DNA of 64,000 nt from contig OZ220199.1 of the NCBI GenBank assembly GCA_964291505.2, forward strand, positions 310,001 to 374,000, read 5' to 3'. Of this stretch, positions 37,701-45,963 are shown in pieces; positions within the stretch are counted from its first letter, which is position 1; each line of letters starts with the position of its first letter. Made by a program: the position numbers and the translations under genes. The notes under the pieces are model-generated. The model was not told the origin of the DNA. It searched no databases and saw only the letters and a list, made by a program, of their open reading frames with translations. Origin of the DNA: Kistimonas sp964291505 (lineage in GTDB: Bacteria > Pseudomonadota > Gammaproteobacteria > Pseudomonadales > Endozoicomonadaceae).

Positions 37701-38451
37701 TAGTGTAAAAAACACAGTCATGTAGACTTAAACTACCCCATCCATCAGTATGAAATGCCCGTGCAACGACTTTATGTGAACCTTTGTCATGATACGTATC
37801 CACATCAAAACCAACATCTCTCTGGCACGTCGCATTTGCAGACAAATCACATATTTCATGATCATATTCATTCCAATCCTGATTAAAAAACCTCAGCTTA
37901 ATTCTATAGTCATCACTCCCATCGGGATTCATCCCATTATTAACCATCGGAATACTATCGTTCAAGGGTCGAGCCAAGCCTCTGCCGAACAAGCCGAAAG
38001 TGAATAATGCAAGAACCCCCGTCTTATACACCCATGAACATTTATTCGAAGCCAAACGGCTTATATTATTTTTTTCTTTGACATTAACACCATGACCACT
38101 TTCGATTACCCCACTTCTCGTAGACATAACACCATAATCGAGTAAGACAAAGACAGCTTCAAATTCCTCATCTGAAGATATGTCTAAATTGTTTAGCATA
38201 AACTCTAATGTACCATTGGCCGGTAATATATACCGTTGAAAACTTTTACATGTATCTTTTACCCAAACCACAGCTCTTTGCCAAACAGTTATTGAAGAAG
38301 ACATCGCTGTAACTGTTGAAAAACTTTTTCTACAAGGAACTTCTGATGCAATTCTCGCATTATGCTTTGCAGGATCAACACATCTCATTCTTCTATCAAC
38401 TGATTGTGGCACGTGATGTCCTAATCTAGGAAGTAAAGAAAAACCTGACAT
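34786..38451 (-). CDS. Giant receptor-like transmembrane protein with a Deltex C-terminal (DTC)-like domain
   Basis: 1221 residues; AAGGAGG lies eight bases upstream of ATG 38451. Order: a 140-residue N-part; a hydrophobic segment 141-159 (VYKTGVLALFTFGLFGRGL) resembling a late signal/anchor; a beta-rich region with scattered Cys to about 460; a clear TM helix 470-491 followed by CLRKRKC; then about 730 mainly helical, charged residues. Residues about 1018-1115 match the DTC domain of Deltex E3 ligases by motif order: IQYMFYPGVQ, HPIQGERYTGGTFKAYIP, GGKVLFMLKSLF, RPFTI, VWNSAIPHK, GCPDDEYL. No RING cysteine cluster precedes it. DTC domains bind ADP-ribose/NAD and ubiquitin-linked substrates in animals. 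AT-rich; nothing similar is known to me from bacteria. Confidence 0.8.
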   Translation of the reverse strand: MSGFSLLPRLGHHVPQSVDRRMRCVDPAKHNARIASEVPCRKSFSTVTAMSSSITVWQRAVVWVKDTCKSFQRYILPANGTLEFMLNNLDISSDEEFEAVFVLLDYGVMSTRSGVIESGHGVNVKEKNNISRLASNKCSWVYKTGVLALFTFGLFGRGLARPLNDSIPMVNNGMNPDGSDDYRIKLRFFNQDWNEYDHEICDLSANATCQRDVGFDVDTYHDKGSHKVVARAFHTDGWGSLSLHDCVFYTKEGTEIESAIKGKFKDRCMTEIDPFHGEKSFVVRLVPDATHLWSLSSDTFVFLDMNFTVDARGHYQAKIDILSDGNIKKTFIQSVIANSNGTERQYTKLNTPANASLEMTLQILDQLNAFRMLESCSVRVREYGIADNANATLLGKSCVVDIPSDRKMSFDYDIKLGVYHGAIIQLYPKISMLVLPTHSESSDHRVPANPTIIPFNPDQAYEKDSLTSAEIIGISAGVGVGLFLVSSIIVCLRKRKCNLESRRFMREVMQFKSELFSKNLLGINEDEEDVFREELIRQLANNPFRVDKCKKDEKIRKIIDDVCTGRESTGKELRGMLDLLTSRESGLISNNDRNCFRAMLDGKKSNEIEHCYRKLFELAVEKMGKVIRAGRLTRKVSLSDLSSKWILNHEVGVFKNDLYVDSWLRRIAEDIRSTQCDSLESQPLLEKDGFFALKDTIRCVLDYRQERHGGGSLHDDVHYYVIKDELKKIALISPRTANDMSGAERFYPIDNAEDMLVDDLLNGKVSLFKQVFIYTFFLSDAEYHSESVYIEAHFLTPLNLCRDVKALHTFSYPQAERNVVSQALSIDLPSRIEDESSVKNRNRLFWLARFDGLDFFDLVLDGGKIHSNAELMSRRSRVINGDDPYLVALEELQECGRLVQISEGEKRSLNPDIIDFESLDALRDVDEPVYRYFREAENTPHYLTRSYLQKVLSDDCEPLSDTSLVNDDRYKLGVRCPLTNDQLFSLKAASPDGFMKTSILKNEQGDAVHLPHYPTASTVEIQYMFYPGVQSMCHPIQGERYTGGTFKAYIPASVLGGKVLFMLKSLFDNKRPFTILGGKTVWNSAIPHKRGLSEGDDNGCPDDEYLAGAMTEFLKIVKEPNKPNYLEDLVFLNCNSRPHYRRRVDQKIRDMNPEIVASQFTEIDAAGSSAQTVESVIPAAEHVSAMVHLPLHESRSVPSALELMTIRGGSDSRDCEAETML

Positions 38452-38896
38452 AGCGTAAACCTCCTTATATTAAGTACGCCTTAAAAATACATCTTCTTAA
38501 TACTGTTATAACTAACCCCATCACACTCATAAGCCAATAGCCTTACAAAAAACTTGAAGGTAAAAGAATCTATTACTCAGACAAACTGAAGTACTTTGAT
38601 TAGACAGATCTCGCATCAGTTCCCCCCAAAAAAAGAATAACTAAATTTGTCAGCACATCCCTTTAAAAAAACACAATAAAAGCTCTAACATTTCAAAAAC
38701 AACACAAAACGAGCCATCGATACATGCTGTTTGAATTTTTCAAACTACTAATGATCAGGAAAGCATCCAATATCGACGAGCCTACAGACCGATGCTGCAC
38801 AGGCAATCAATATTTTTGACTATTCGCCCGTTGAAACTGGATTCGTACCACACCCTTTGAGACACTAGCCGAAATTATCTCAATAAAGACTGTGCT
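38452..38896. other. AT-rich intergenic region
   Basis: About 445 bases between the divergent giant gene and pilD. It includes the promoters of both. No repeat, attachment site or RNA gene was recognised, although this is the edge of an AT-rich block. Confidence 0.4.
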
Positions 38897-39769
38897 ATGG
38901 ATATGTTGTCACTCATTGCTGGTTCACCGCTGCTATTCATTGTGTTAGCACTGATCCTTGGCCTGTTGGTGGGCAGCTTTCTCAATGTCGTGATTTACCG
39001 GTTGCCGGTGATGATGCAGGCCGACTGGAAACAACAATGTCAGCAACTGTTGGATCCTGATAAAGTACCTGAGGCGGGGGAACGCTTTAATCTCATTGTA
39101 CCGGCATCCACCTGCCCTTCCTGCCAGCACAAGATTCGCCCGTGGGAAAATATTCCCGTGCTCAGTTACCTGTTCCTGAAAGGACGCTGCAGCCAGTGCA
39201 AGACAACCATTTCTCCCCGTTATCCCATTATTGAGGCGGTAACCGGCGTACTGTCCGCCCTTGTCGCCTGGCACTTCGGATTCACATGGCAAGCGTTGGC
39301 GGTACTGGTACTCACTTGGTCACTGATTGCCCTGACCATGATTGACTACGACCACCAGCTGCTGCCGGATTCCATCACCCTGCCACTGGTCTGGCTGGGT
39401 TTAATCTGTAACAGCGTTGGCTTGTTTACTACGCTGGAAGCGGCACTTTGGGGCGCGGTTGCCGGTTATCTCAGTCTCTGGTCTGTCTATTGGCTGTTTA
39501 AGCTGGTCACCGGTAAGGAAGGAATGGGCTATGGTGACTTCAAACTACTGGCGGCACTCGGTGCATGGATGGGCTGGAGCCTGTTGCCGGTGATTGTTTT
39601 GCTTTCATCTCTGGTAGGCGCCATTGTCGGTATTTCCCTGATTTTATTCCTTGGTCGGGATCGAACCATACCGATTCCCTTTGGCCCCTACCTGGCTGCT
39701 GCCGGACTGATCGCCATGTTCCAGGGGGAACAATTGATCAATACTTACCTGCGCTTCACCGGACTCTGA
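38897..39769 (+). CDS. pilD: Type IV prepilin peptidase/N-methylase
   Basis: A 290-residue inner-membrane aspartic protease with about eight TM helices. Zinc-site cysteine pairs are CPSC and CSQC (about 75-100). The two catalytic aspartates are in MIDYDHQLLPD and GMGYGDFKLLAALGAW. It processes type IV pilins and type II secretion pseudopilins. It is usually found as pilB-pilC-pilD-coaE; here pilB and pilC are missing upstream, where AT-rich DNA begins. Confidence 0.94.
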   Translation: MDMLSLIAGSPLLFIVLALILGLLVGSFLNVVIYRLPVMMQADWKQQCQQLLDPDKVPEAGERFNLIVPASTCPSCQHKIRPWENIPVLSYLFLKGRCSQCKTTISPRYPIIEAVTGVLSALVAWHFGFTWQALAVLVLTWSLIALTMIDYDHQLLPDSITLPLVWLGLICNSVGLFTTLEAALWGAVAGYLSLWSVYWLFKLVTGKEGMGYGDFKLLAALGAWMGWSLLPVIVLLSSLVGAIVGISLILFLGRDRTIPIPFGPYLAAAGLIAMFQGEQLINTYLRFTGL

Positions 39770-39779
39770 TTGACGCATT

Positions 39780-40394
39780 ATGAGCACATTGATTATTGGC
39801 ATTACTGGCGGTATTGGCAGCGGCAAGACCGCCGTAACAGATTACCTGGCCAACCTGGGCATCACGGTTGTTGATGCGGATCAGGCCGCACGGGTGGTTG
39901 TTGAACCAGAAACACCAGCCCTGCAGGCAATTGCCAAGCACTATGGTGAACAGATTCTGCAGGAAGGCGGCGGCCTGGATCGCCGGGCGTTGCGCAACAT
40001 TATCTTTAACGACGATGAAGAACGACGCTGGCTGGAGGCCCTGTTACATCCGCTGATCAAAGAAGAAATGCTGAACCAGTTGTCAGAGTCCCAGTCGCCG
40101 TACAGCATTATTGTTTCACCACTACTACTGGAAACAGATCAGCATACGATGGTTGACCGCATCGCCGTTGTCGATATTCCTGCGGAGTTGCAGGTACAAC
40201 GCACCATGGCCAGAGATGGGATTGAACAGAGCCAAGCAGAAGCCATAATGAAAGCCCAGGCCGCCCGTGAAACCCGGCTGGAAAAAGCAGATGATGTTAT
40301 AGACAACAGTGGTTCGCTGAATGACCTGCACCAGGTGTTGGATCAGTTGCACAACACCTGGTTGGAAATGGCTACCAATCAAGCTCCAGATTAG
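39780..40394 (+). CDS. coaE: Dephospho-CoA kinase
   Basis: The last step of CoA synthesis. 204 residues, normal length. P-loop GITGGIGSGKTAV is at the N-terminus, VDADQAARVVVEP follows, and the lid helix carries Arg residues (ARETRLEKADDVIDNSG). It lies ten bases after pilD, a conserved pair in gammaproteobacteria. Its stop overlaps the convergent TetR gene by four bases. Confidence 0.95.
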   Translation: MSTLIIGITGGIGSGKTAVTDYLANLGITVVDADQAARVVVEPETPALQAIAKHYGEQILQEGGGLDRRALRNIIFNDDEERRWLEALLHPLIKEEMLNQLSESQSPYSIIVSPLLLETDQHTMVDRIAVVDIPAELQVQRTMARDGIEQSQAEAIMKAQAARETRLEKADDVIDNSGSLNDLHQVLDQLHNTWLEMATNQAPD

Positions 40395-41080
40395 TGGCCG
40401 ACAGGTTGTAGCGAGTTCATCACAATACGGACCACAACCTCCCTGACCCTGCTAACATCCTCACGAGTATGCCGGGTATCCTTCAACAGGTTCAGGGACG
40501 CCGCTTCCATCGCCCAAATAAGGGTGTAAAAGACCATACGATCCGGGGCTTCCAGTCCCAGGTCGAGCATTTTTTTGTGGAACAGTTCGACCATGGCGTC
40601 ATAACCCTGCTGCCTATAAACCGCCAGTGGCGACTCAGAACGCATCGCCTCCTCTTCCAGCAGTTTCAGCAATGGGCCAATATAGCGGTGACAATCAAAA
40701 AACAGTCCGACTGAACGCTCAATCAGTTCCCGTAACGATGTGGACTCTGACGCCATCATCTGCAACTGCCCCATCATCAGGTCAACGCCTGCCCGATAGA
40801 CAGTTTCAAGTACTGCCATCTTGCTGGGGTAGTATTTATAAAAGGTACGACGGGAGACACCTGCAGCCTGGATAAGATCATTGACCGTCACCGGCTCAAT
40901 GCCTTTCCCGAGAAAAACAGGAATACAATGCAGCATGATCTCAGTGGCTGCGATTTCCCCCTGGTCAGACAGGATGCCGGCTTCAGCTTTTTGTTGGCGA
41001 AACAGGGCTTCCCGTCCGCCGAGCTCTTCAAACACCTGCCGGATAATCACCAGGCTGTCACTCCCCTGTGCGCCTGCCAT
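40391..41080 (-). CDS. TetR-family regulator
   Basis: 229 residues from ATG 41080, chosen because GGGGGAG lies seven bases upstream. The HTH is at about 65-95 (PVTVNDLIQAAGVSRRTFYK, then YYPSKMAVLE). The C-terminal ligand domain is helical. It is divergent from the secreted-protein gene 130 bases away, a possible target. The ligand is unknown. Confidence 0.85.
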   Translation of the reverse strand: MAGAQGSDSLVIIRQVFEELGGREALFRQQKAEAGILSDQGEIAATEIMLHCIPVFLGKGIEPVTVNDLIQAAGVSRRTFYKYYPSKMAVLETVYRAGVDLMMGQLQMMASESTSLRELIERSVGLFFDCHRYIGPLLKLLEEEAMRSESPLAVYRQQGYDAMVELFHKKMLDLGLEAPDRMVFYTLIWAMEAASLNLLKDTRHTREDVSRVREVVVRIVMNSLQPVGH

Positions 41081-41209
41081 GACGGTTCTCCCCCAACAAT
41101 TGTACTTTCCGTCAGCTACCGGAATACGGTATAACGATGTCCTGAACAGCAGTCTGCCCCTCGGCACCTGCCAAGCACGAATATAATAACAGCGAAGTGC
41201 CTGATCACA

Positions 41210-42016
41210 ATGAGAAGACGTTGCCTGTCGCCTGACCGCCTCCACCGGCTGACGCCGTTTCTGTTCACTATTGGCCTGATGTTACTTCCCCCTTCTGTGC
41301 ATGCCGCCAAAGCCCTCTGGTACCTGGGCCAAAAAATCCCGGATGTCACCCGCCCCTGGCAATCAACTGATTACAGACAGGTAACAGAGGCGCTGAAAAC
41401 CATCGATGAGAAACAGCCTGATGCCTTGCCGCGCCGTGGCGGTGAATACACCGGCGCAGTATTTGAGCGCCTGATCAATGAAGAGAATTTCCGCCCCCAG
41501 CTGGATATTTACCAGTCACTGGATTTCCGGCGGGAAGAGGCTTCAAGGATATTATTCTCCCTCAAGGAGATCATGCGCCTGTATTTTGATTTTTCCGCCT
41601 CGCGGCAACCTTATGGAAAAGAGGCCTTGAGCCTGATGAGTTATTCCATCCGACAACAAGCCGTGTTGTTCGATCTGACGGTGGAATTCTGGCTGACCCT
41701 CAGCGAGAAAGACCAGCAGAGCCAGGAACGGCTCGAAGGACTCAATGACACCAAGGCCGCTGCCTCCATGCTAGCATCCAGCGCGCTGGATTATCTTAAC
41801 CTTCACCAGCAGTTTGAACAGGAAGCCCTGATTATCTACAGCTATGAACTGGGCCAAACCTGGCCGGAGCTGTTTGTTCACCTGCCAAAGGCTGAAAGAG
41901 AACGACTATTGACTAAAGTCATAAAGCTCAGCGAAAACCACGACCTGGATGAAGTACAAAAGACACTCTCGGAACTTCTGCCGGTACTGACCAAAATCCA
42001 TGAAGGCATAGGCTGA
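41210..42016 (+). CDS. Secreted hypothetical protein
   Basis: 268 residues. An N-terminal signal peptide (hydrophobic core LTPFLFTIGLMLLPP, cleavage after VHA) suggests periplasmic location. The mature protein is almost all helical and charged, without cysteines or known motifs. The ribosome site is weak. It may be controlled by the divergent TetR regulator. Confidence 0.65.
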   Translation: MRRRCLSPDRLHRLTPFLFTIGLMLLPPSVHAAKALWYLGQKIPDVTRPWQSTDYRQVTEALKTIDEKQPDALPRRGGEYTGAVFERLINEENFRPQLDIYQSLDFRREEASRILFSLKEIMRLYFDFSASRQPYGKEALSLMSYSIRQQAVLFDLTVEFWLTLSEKDQQSQERLEGLNDTKAAASMLASSALDYLNLHQQFEQEALIIYSYELGQTWPELFVHLPKAERERLLTKVIKLSENHDLDEVQKTLSELLPVLTKIHEGIG

Positions 42017-42204
42017 ACGCCAGCCTTTACCGTCATTTCGGGGTTTTCATAAGCAAATACCCAACCGGTATTTGGCCATACGAACTCTTCCTGCCTATGG
42101 TTGTCTTATCTATAAATCATCTAGAAAAACGGCAGGAACACAGTCAGTAGTTATTAACTCGGGACTGTCAGGAATTGCCGGTAGTGTGGTAAGAGGCAAC
42201 TTCT

Positions 42205-43419
42205 ATGGGCAGACTCTCATTGAACACAATGGTGCTACTGGGCGCCATGGCGGGCTTGGTCAGCGGACTGGGCGCACCTCAACCGGTGCTGGATACCGCT
42301 GCGGTTGTATCCGACCTGTTTATCCGGCTACTGCGGCTGGTTAGCGCACCGATTATTTTCTTTGCACTGCTTTCAACCCTGACGGGGATGAAAAACACGA
42401 CCCATGCACGAAAGCTGGCAGGCATGGTGTTGAAATATTCCCTATTAACGACATTATTGGCCGCTGCGATTGCGCTGGCCGTTTTTCTGGTCGTTGACCC
42501 TGTACGTGGTGTTTCCGGCATCACGGTCACCACTGAGGGCGCCGTGAGTGGCGGGTATGGACAATATTTACTGAGCCTTATTCCGAATAGTTTCATTGCT
42601 CCTTTTGTCGACAACCAGATTGTGAGTGTACTGCTGCTGGCCCTGTTACTCAGTATCTCCATCCTCTCACTACCTGATCAAAAGCGGGATCTTCTCCATG
42701 AGCTGTTTGACAGCCTGTTCTCTGCCATTATGCGCATGACCGGTCTGATACTACTTCTGCTACCTTTAGCGGTCTGGTCGTTTGTCACCGATTTCTGCCA
42801 GACACTGGAAAACCAGCAGATGCTGGCGGCGATCTCCCTCTATGTTGCCTGCATACTGATTGCCAACCTGATTCAGGCCATTATCGTGCTACCCGGCATG
42901 CTTCTGTTCAAGGGCCTGCCACCCTGGAAGATATTCAAGGGGATCCTGCCAACACTAACAGTGGCGTTCTTTTCCAAATCCTCCAGCGCAGCTTTACCTT
43001 CTGCAATAGAGAATGCCGAGAAAAAACTGGGCATCAGCGGTGAAATATCCCGGTTCAGCTTCCCACTGTGCATTACCATCAATATGAATGCATGCGCGGC
43101 ATTTATCCTGATCACCGTACTGTTCGTATCGATGACCTACGGTGTGACCTATTCAGGACTGGAGCTCGTTGGCTGGATATTTATTGCAACACTGGCGGCA
43201 TTTGGTAATGCCGGCGTGCCGATGGGCTGCTATCTGTTATCCAGCACCATTCTGGCCTCCATGAATGTTCCACTGAATATTATGGGCGTGATACTGCCGG
43301 TTTATGCGCTCATTGACATGCTGGAAAGCGCCATCAACGTTTGGTCTGACACATGTGTTACAAGTGTTATTAATAAAGAGGCAGGCGATCAACGTTCTAT
43401 AGCGGTAGATCATGCATAA
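42205..43419 (+). CDS. Dicarboxylate/amino acid:cation symporter (DAACS family)
   Basis: A 404-residue membrane protein. The serine-rich re-entrant loop reads KSSSAALPSAIENAEKKLGI, and the NMNACAAFI segment corresponds to the family's NMDGTA sodium/substrate motif, with Cys replacing the usual Gly/Thr positions. Eight TM helices plus two hairpins are expected. It probably imports an acidic or neutral amino acid with sodium or protons. GAGG lies eight bases upstream of the ATG. Monocistronic. Confidence 0.88.
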   Translation: MGRLSLNTMVLLGAMAGLVSGLGAPQPVLDTAAVVSDLFIRLLRLVSAPIIFFALLSTLTGMKNTTHARKLAGMVLKYSLLTTLLAAAIALAVFLVVDPVRGVSGITVTTEGAVSGGYGQYLLSLIPNSFIAPFVDNQIVSVLLLALLLSISILSLPDQKRDLLHELFDSLFSAIMRMTGLILLLLPLAVWSFVTDFCQTLENQQMLAAISLYVACILIANLIQAIIVLPGMLLFKGLPPWKIFKGILPTLTVAFFSKSSSAALPSAIENAEKKLGISGEISRFSFPLCITINMNACAAFILITVLFVSMTYGVTYSGLELVGWIFIATLAAFGNAGVPMGCYLLSSTILASMNVPLNIMGVILPVYALIDMLESAINVWSDTCVTSVINKEAGDQRSIAVDHA

Positions 43420-43535
43420 AAATAACATGATCCTGCTGGAGGCTGGACGAAAACACACATCCACTTTTGTCAGTGCATGAACCGTTTATGATATATAAAA
43501 TTTCTCCTTTAATAAATCTATGACATTTTTCTCAG

Positions 43536-44414
43536 ATGTTTACAAAGGCTCCATATAAACAAAGCGTTATTGGATTACTCAAAAACGCCAATAACGGCTC
43601 ACCACAAAATACAAATAGCAAAAAATCAACCAGCAGCACATTTCCTGATACGGATAGCTTTGTGCGTTCCCAAGAATGCTCTACAACACATACTTCATTG
43701 CCAAAAACAACCGATAAACAACACCATACTACGCCGTATTTACCGGCTAGAAAGCCACCATTGCATTTAAGGTACTCATACAACAAAAGAGGCAATCCGC
43801 TCTTACTTGCAACACCTAAAATACGCTTATTCAATAGAGAAATCGAAATAGAATACAACTACAATTTCTCAACAAAAGAGTATCATCTCTCTTCGCTTTC
43901 AGATGAAGAAAAACAAAAGCTTAGAGAAATTGAATACAATCTTGATACATGGCAGGAAAAAATACAAAAACAAAAACATAAGACCCCTGCAATGGAAAGG
44001 GTAAAACATTTTTCGAAAGAAATAACCACTTCAATCCTGAATGCAATTAACGACAGGAAAAGACCTATGGAATTACAAACCTATAAAGACCGGGTTTTAT
44101 TTGCTGTCTACTTACCTAAACAACCAATCTATGGATTGGAATGCATAACGCTTTCGGGAATATCACTGTGTACGATAAATGCATCAAACAGGCTAATTAT
44201 TGATATAAACATAGTAAACCCTGAGTTCCTGCCTTGTTCGTTAAATCCAATTCAGGTCAGGGGTACAGGCACAGCATTGATACAAGCAGCCATTAACTTT
44301 ATAGAATCATCCCCTTATTTAACAGCGCTGGACACATATCCTGCCGACGAGGCATCAGCTCATATAAGCTATAAATTAGGCTTTTCTGTTATGGGTATGG
44401 CATCAAGAAAATAA
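43536..44414 (+). CDS. GNAT-like protein with a disordered N-terminus; possible secreted effector
   Basis: 292 residues in AT-rich DNA. Residues 1-75 are rich in Ser, Thr, Asn, Lys and Gln and look disordered. A helical linker follows (about 125-165). The C-terminal about 100 residues resemble a GNAT acetyltransferase: strands LFAVYLPKQPIYGLE and LIIDINIVNPEFL, acetyl-CoA loop QVRGTGTALIQAAINF (V-R-G-T-G-T, the R/QxxGxG/A pattern), and ASAHISYKLGFSVMG. A disordered, Ser/Thr-rich start before a catalytic domain is common in type III effectors, but no secretion system lies in this window. Function is inference. Confidence 0.6.
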   Translation: MFTKAPYKQSVIGLLKNANNGSPQNTNSKKSTSSTFPDTDSFVRSQECSTTHTSLPKTTDKQHHTTPYLPARKPPLHLRYSYNKRGNPLLLATPKIRLFNREIEIEYNYNFSTKEYHLSSLSDEEKQKLREIEYNLDTWQEKIQKQKHKTPAMERVKHFSKEITTSILNAINDRKRPMELQTYKDRVLFAVYLPKQPIYGLECITLSGISLCTINASNRLIIDINIVNPEFLPCSLNPIQVRGTGTALIQAAINFIESSPYLTALDTYPADEASAHISYKLGFSVMGMASRK

Positions 44415-44474
44415 GTGCATAAGGTTGGGATTGCAGCTTTAAAATATACAACCCCAAACTTTATACACATCACA

Positions 44475-45782
44475 TCACGAGAAGCATGGACGTGTCAGAT
44501 TATCAATTTTCTCACTTTGCACCAAAACCGTATCCTCAATCCGAATACCACCAAACGGCTTGAACGATTCAATACGGCTCCAGTTAAAGTCAGCATTACC
44601 CTCATGCTCTCCCAGCAATTGATCAATGAAGTAAAGCCCGGGTTCTATGGTAAACAACATATCGGCCTCAATCGTCCGCTGCAGCCGCAGCGCCGGATAA
44701 TCCGGATGTCGACCAACTTGTGCGCCATCAGGGCCTGTCAGCCACCCACCAACATCATGGGTCTGCAAACCGATCAGGTGCCCGAGACCATGTGGGAAAA
44801 ATGTCCGGGTATACCCACGGTCATAAATAGCCTCTGCGGGCAGACCAACGATATCAAAATCACTGAGCACATCGGCAATACGGCGGTGCATGGCATCATG
44901 AAGCGCCCCATAGGACATACCCACCCGGATATCATCAATGATACCCAGCTGTTCAGCATGCATGCGTTCCACCATGTCCGCAAAATCACCCTTTTCAGCG
45001 GCATAGGTGCGAGTAATATCAGCATTATAATTCCGGAAAGTGGCGCCGGCATCAATCAGAAAGGCACGGCGCTCCGCCGGTGGCTCCCGATCGTAATCAT
45101 CATAATGCAGGACTGCACCATGATCGTTTAGTGCCACGATATTGCCATACGGCAACTCACACTCCCTGTGCCGACTCGCTGCTAAATAGCGCAGGTGGAT
45201 ATCAAATTCAGAGAGCCCTTCATAGAAGGCGTCGGCCGCTGCCTGGTGAGCATGGGCGGCAATCCGGTTGGCTTCGCGCATACAAGCCTGCTCATAAGAT
45301 GTTTTGTAAGCACGCATCCAAGTCAGGTAATGCAGCAATTCAGGTGGATTAACGGCACCAATACCCCAGCTACTGCAGTAATCATTTTCGCAGCCCAGTA
45401 ACGCAAATCTGGACAGATCCTGAGGCAGGCATCTACGCAGCTGATCAGGATGATCGATAACCTTGATATCCAGGGGATTCGCCCAGAAAGCCTCTGCTGG
45501 TTCCGGCGCCACATGCCAGTAATCACGGGGCTGATAATGCACCAGCTGCACTGTCTCACCCGGCACAAAGATCAGCATGGACTCCGGCGCACCACGTGAC
45601 GGCACCCACTGTCTGAAAAACGGATTTCCCCAGAAAGGGTAGTCCTGGTCATCCTGAAAACGTCGGTCAGGCGCACCGGCCGGGATCAACACTCCATGAT
45701 AACCTGCCAACGCCAGTCCTTCGGTATAACGTTCAACCAGTGTTGCCACATGCCGGGCAAAGAGAGAAGTCCAGTCTGTCAT
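44475..45782 (-). CDS. pepQ: Xaa-Pro dipeptidase
   Basis: An M24 metallopeptidase cleaving dipeptides with C-terminal proline. 435 residues from ATG 45782 (AGGAC nine bases upstream; the ATG at 45791 abuts that site). Metal ligands appear in order: Asp in LIDAGATF, Asp in NADITRTYA, His in FPHGLGHLIGLQTHD, Glu in FTIEPGLYF and Glu in GGIRIEDTVLV. Two-domain creatinase fold, normal length for PepQ. Confidence 0.93.
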   Translation of the reverse strand: MTDWTSLFARHVATLVERYTEGLALAGYHGVLIPAGAPDRRFQDDQDYPFWGNPFFRQWVPSRGAPESMLIFVPGETVQLVHYQPRDYWHVAPEPAEAFWANPLDIKVIDHPDQLRRCLPQDLSRFALLGCENDYCSSWGIGAVNPPELLHYLTWMRAYKTSYEQACMREANRIAAHAHQAAADAFYEGLSEFDIHLRYLAASRHRECELPYGNIVALNDHGAVLHYDDYDREPPAERRAFLIDAGATFRNYNADITRTYAAEKGDFADMVERMHAEQLGIIDDIRVGMSYGALHDAMHRRIADVLSDFDIVGLPAEAIYDRGYTRTFFPHGLGHLIGLQTHDVGGWLTGPDGAQVGRHPDYPALRLQRTIEADMLFTIEPGLYFIDQLLGEHEGNADFNWSRIESFKPFGGIRIEDTVLVQSEKIDNLTRPCFS

Positions 45783-45963
45783 TGATTGCATGTCCTGCTG
45801 CGAGCCGGGAGGGCCCAGGATTGTCTGTGCAAAATAAGATTCGAACTGATGTTACTGACCCGGTACGACACTTGCCAGACATTAACAAAATTTAATGAAT
45901 CGCCCATGCGATGGACATCTCCTGCCCTTTATACTGCAGCCACCTGAACATGAGGATGTCTCC

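Noticed and set aside
34786..38451. RING finger upstream of the DTC-like domain, as in animal Deltex
   Set aside because: Only isolated cysteines occur in residues 950-1018; the eight metal ligands of a RING are not present.
26854..38896. Prophage or integrative element boundaries around the AT-rich blocks
   Set aside because: No integrase, tRNA, attachment repeats or phage structural genes were found.
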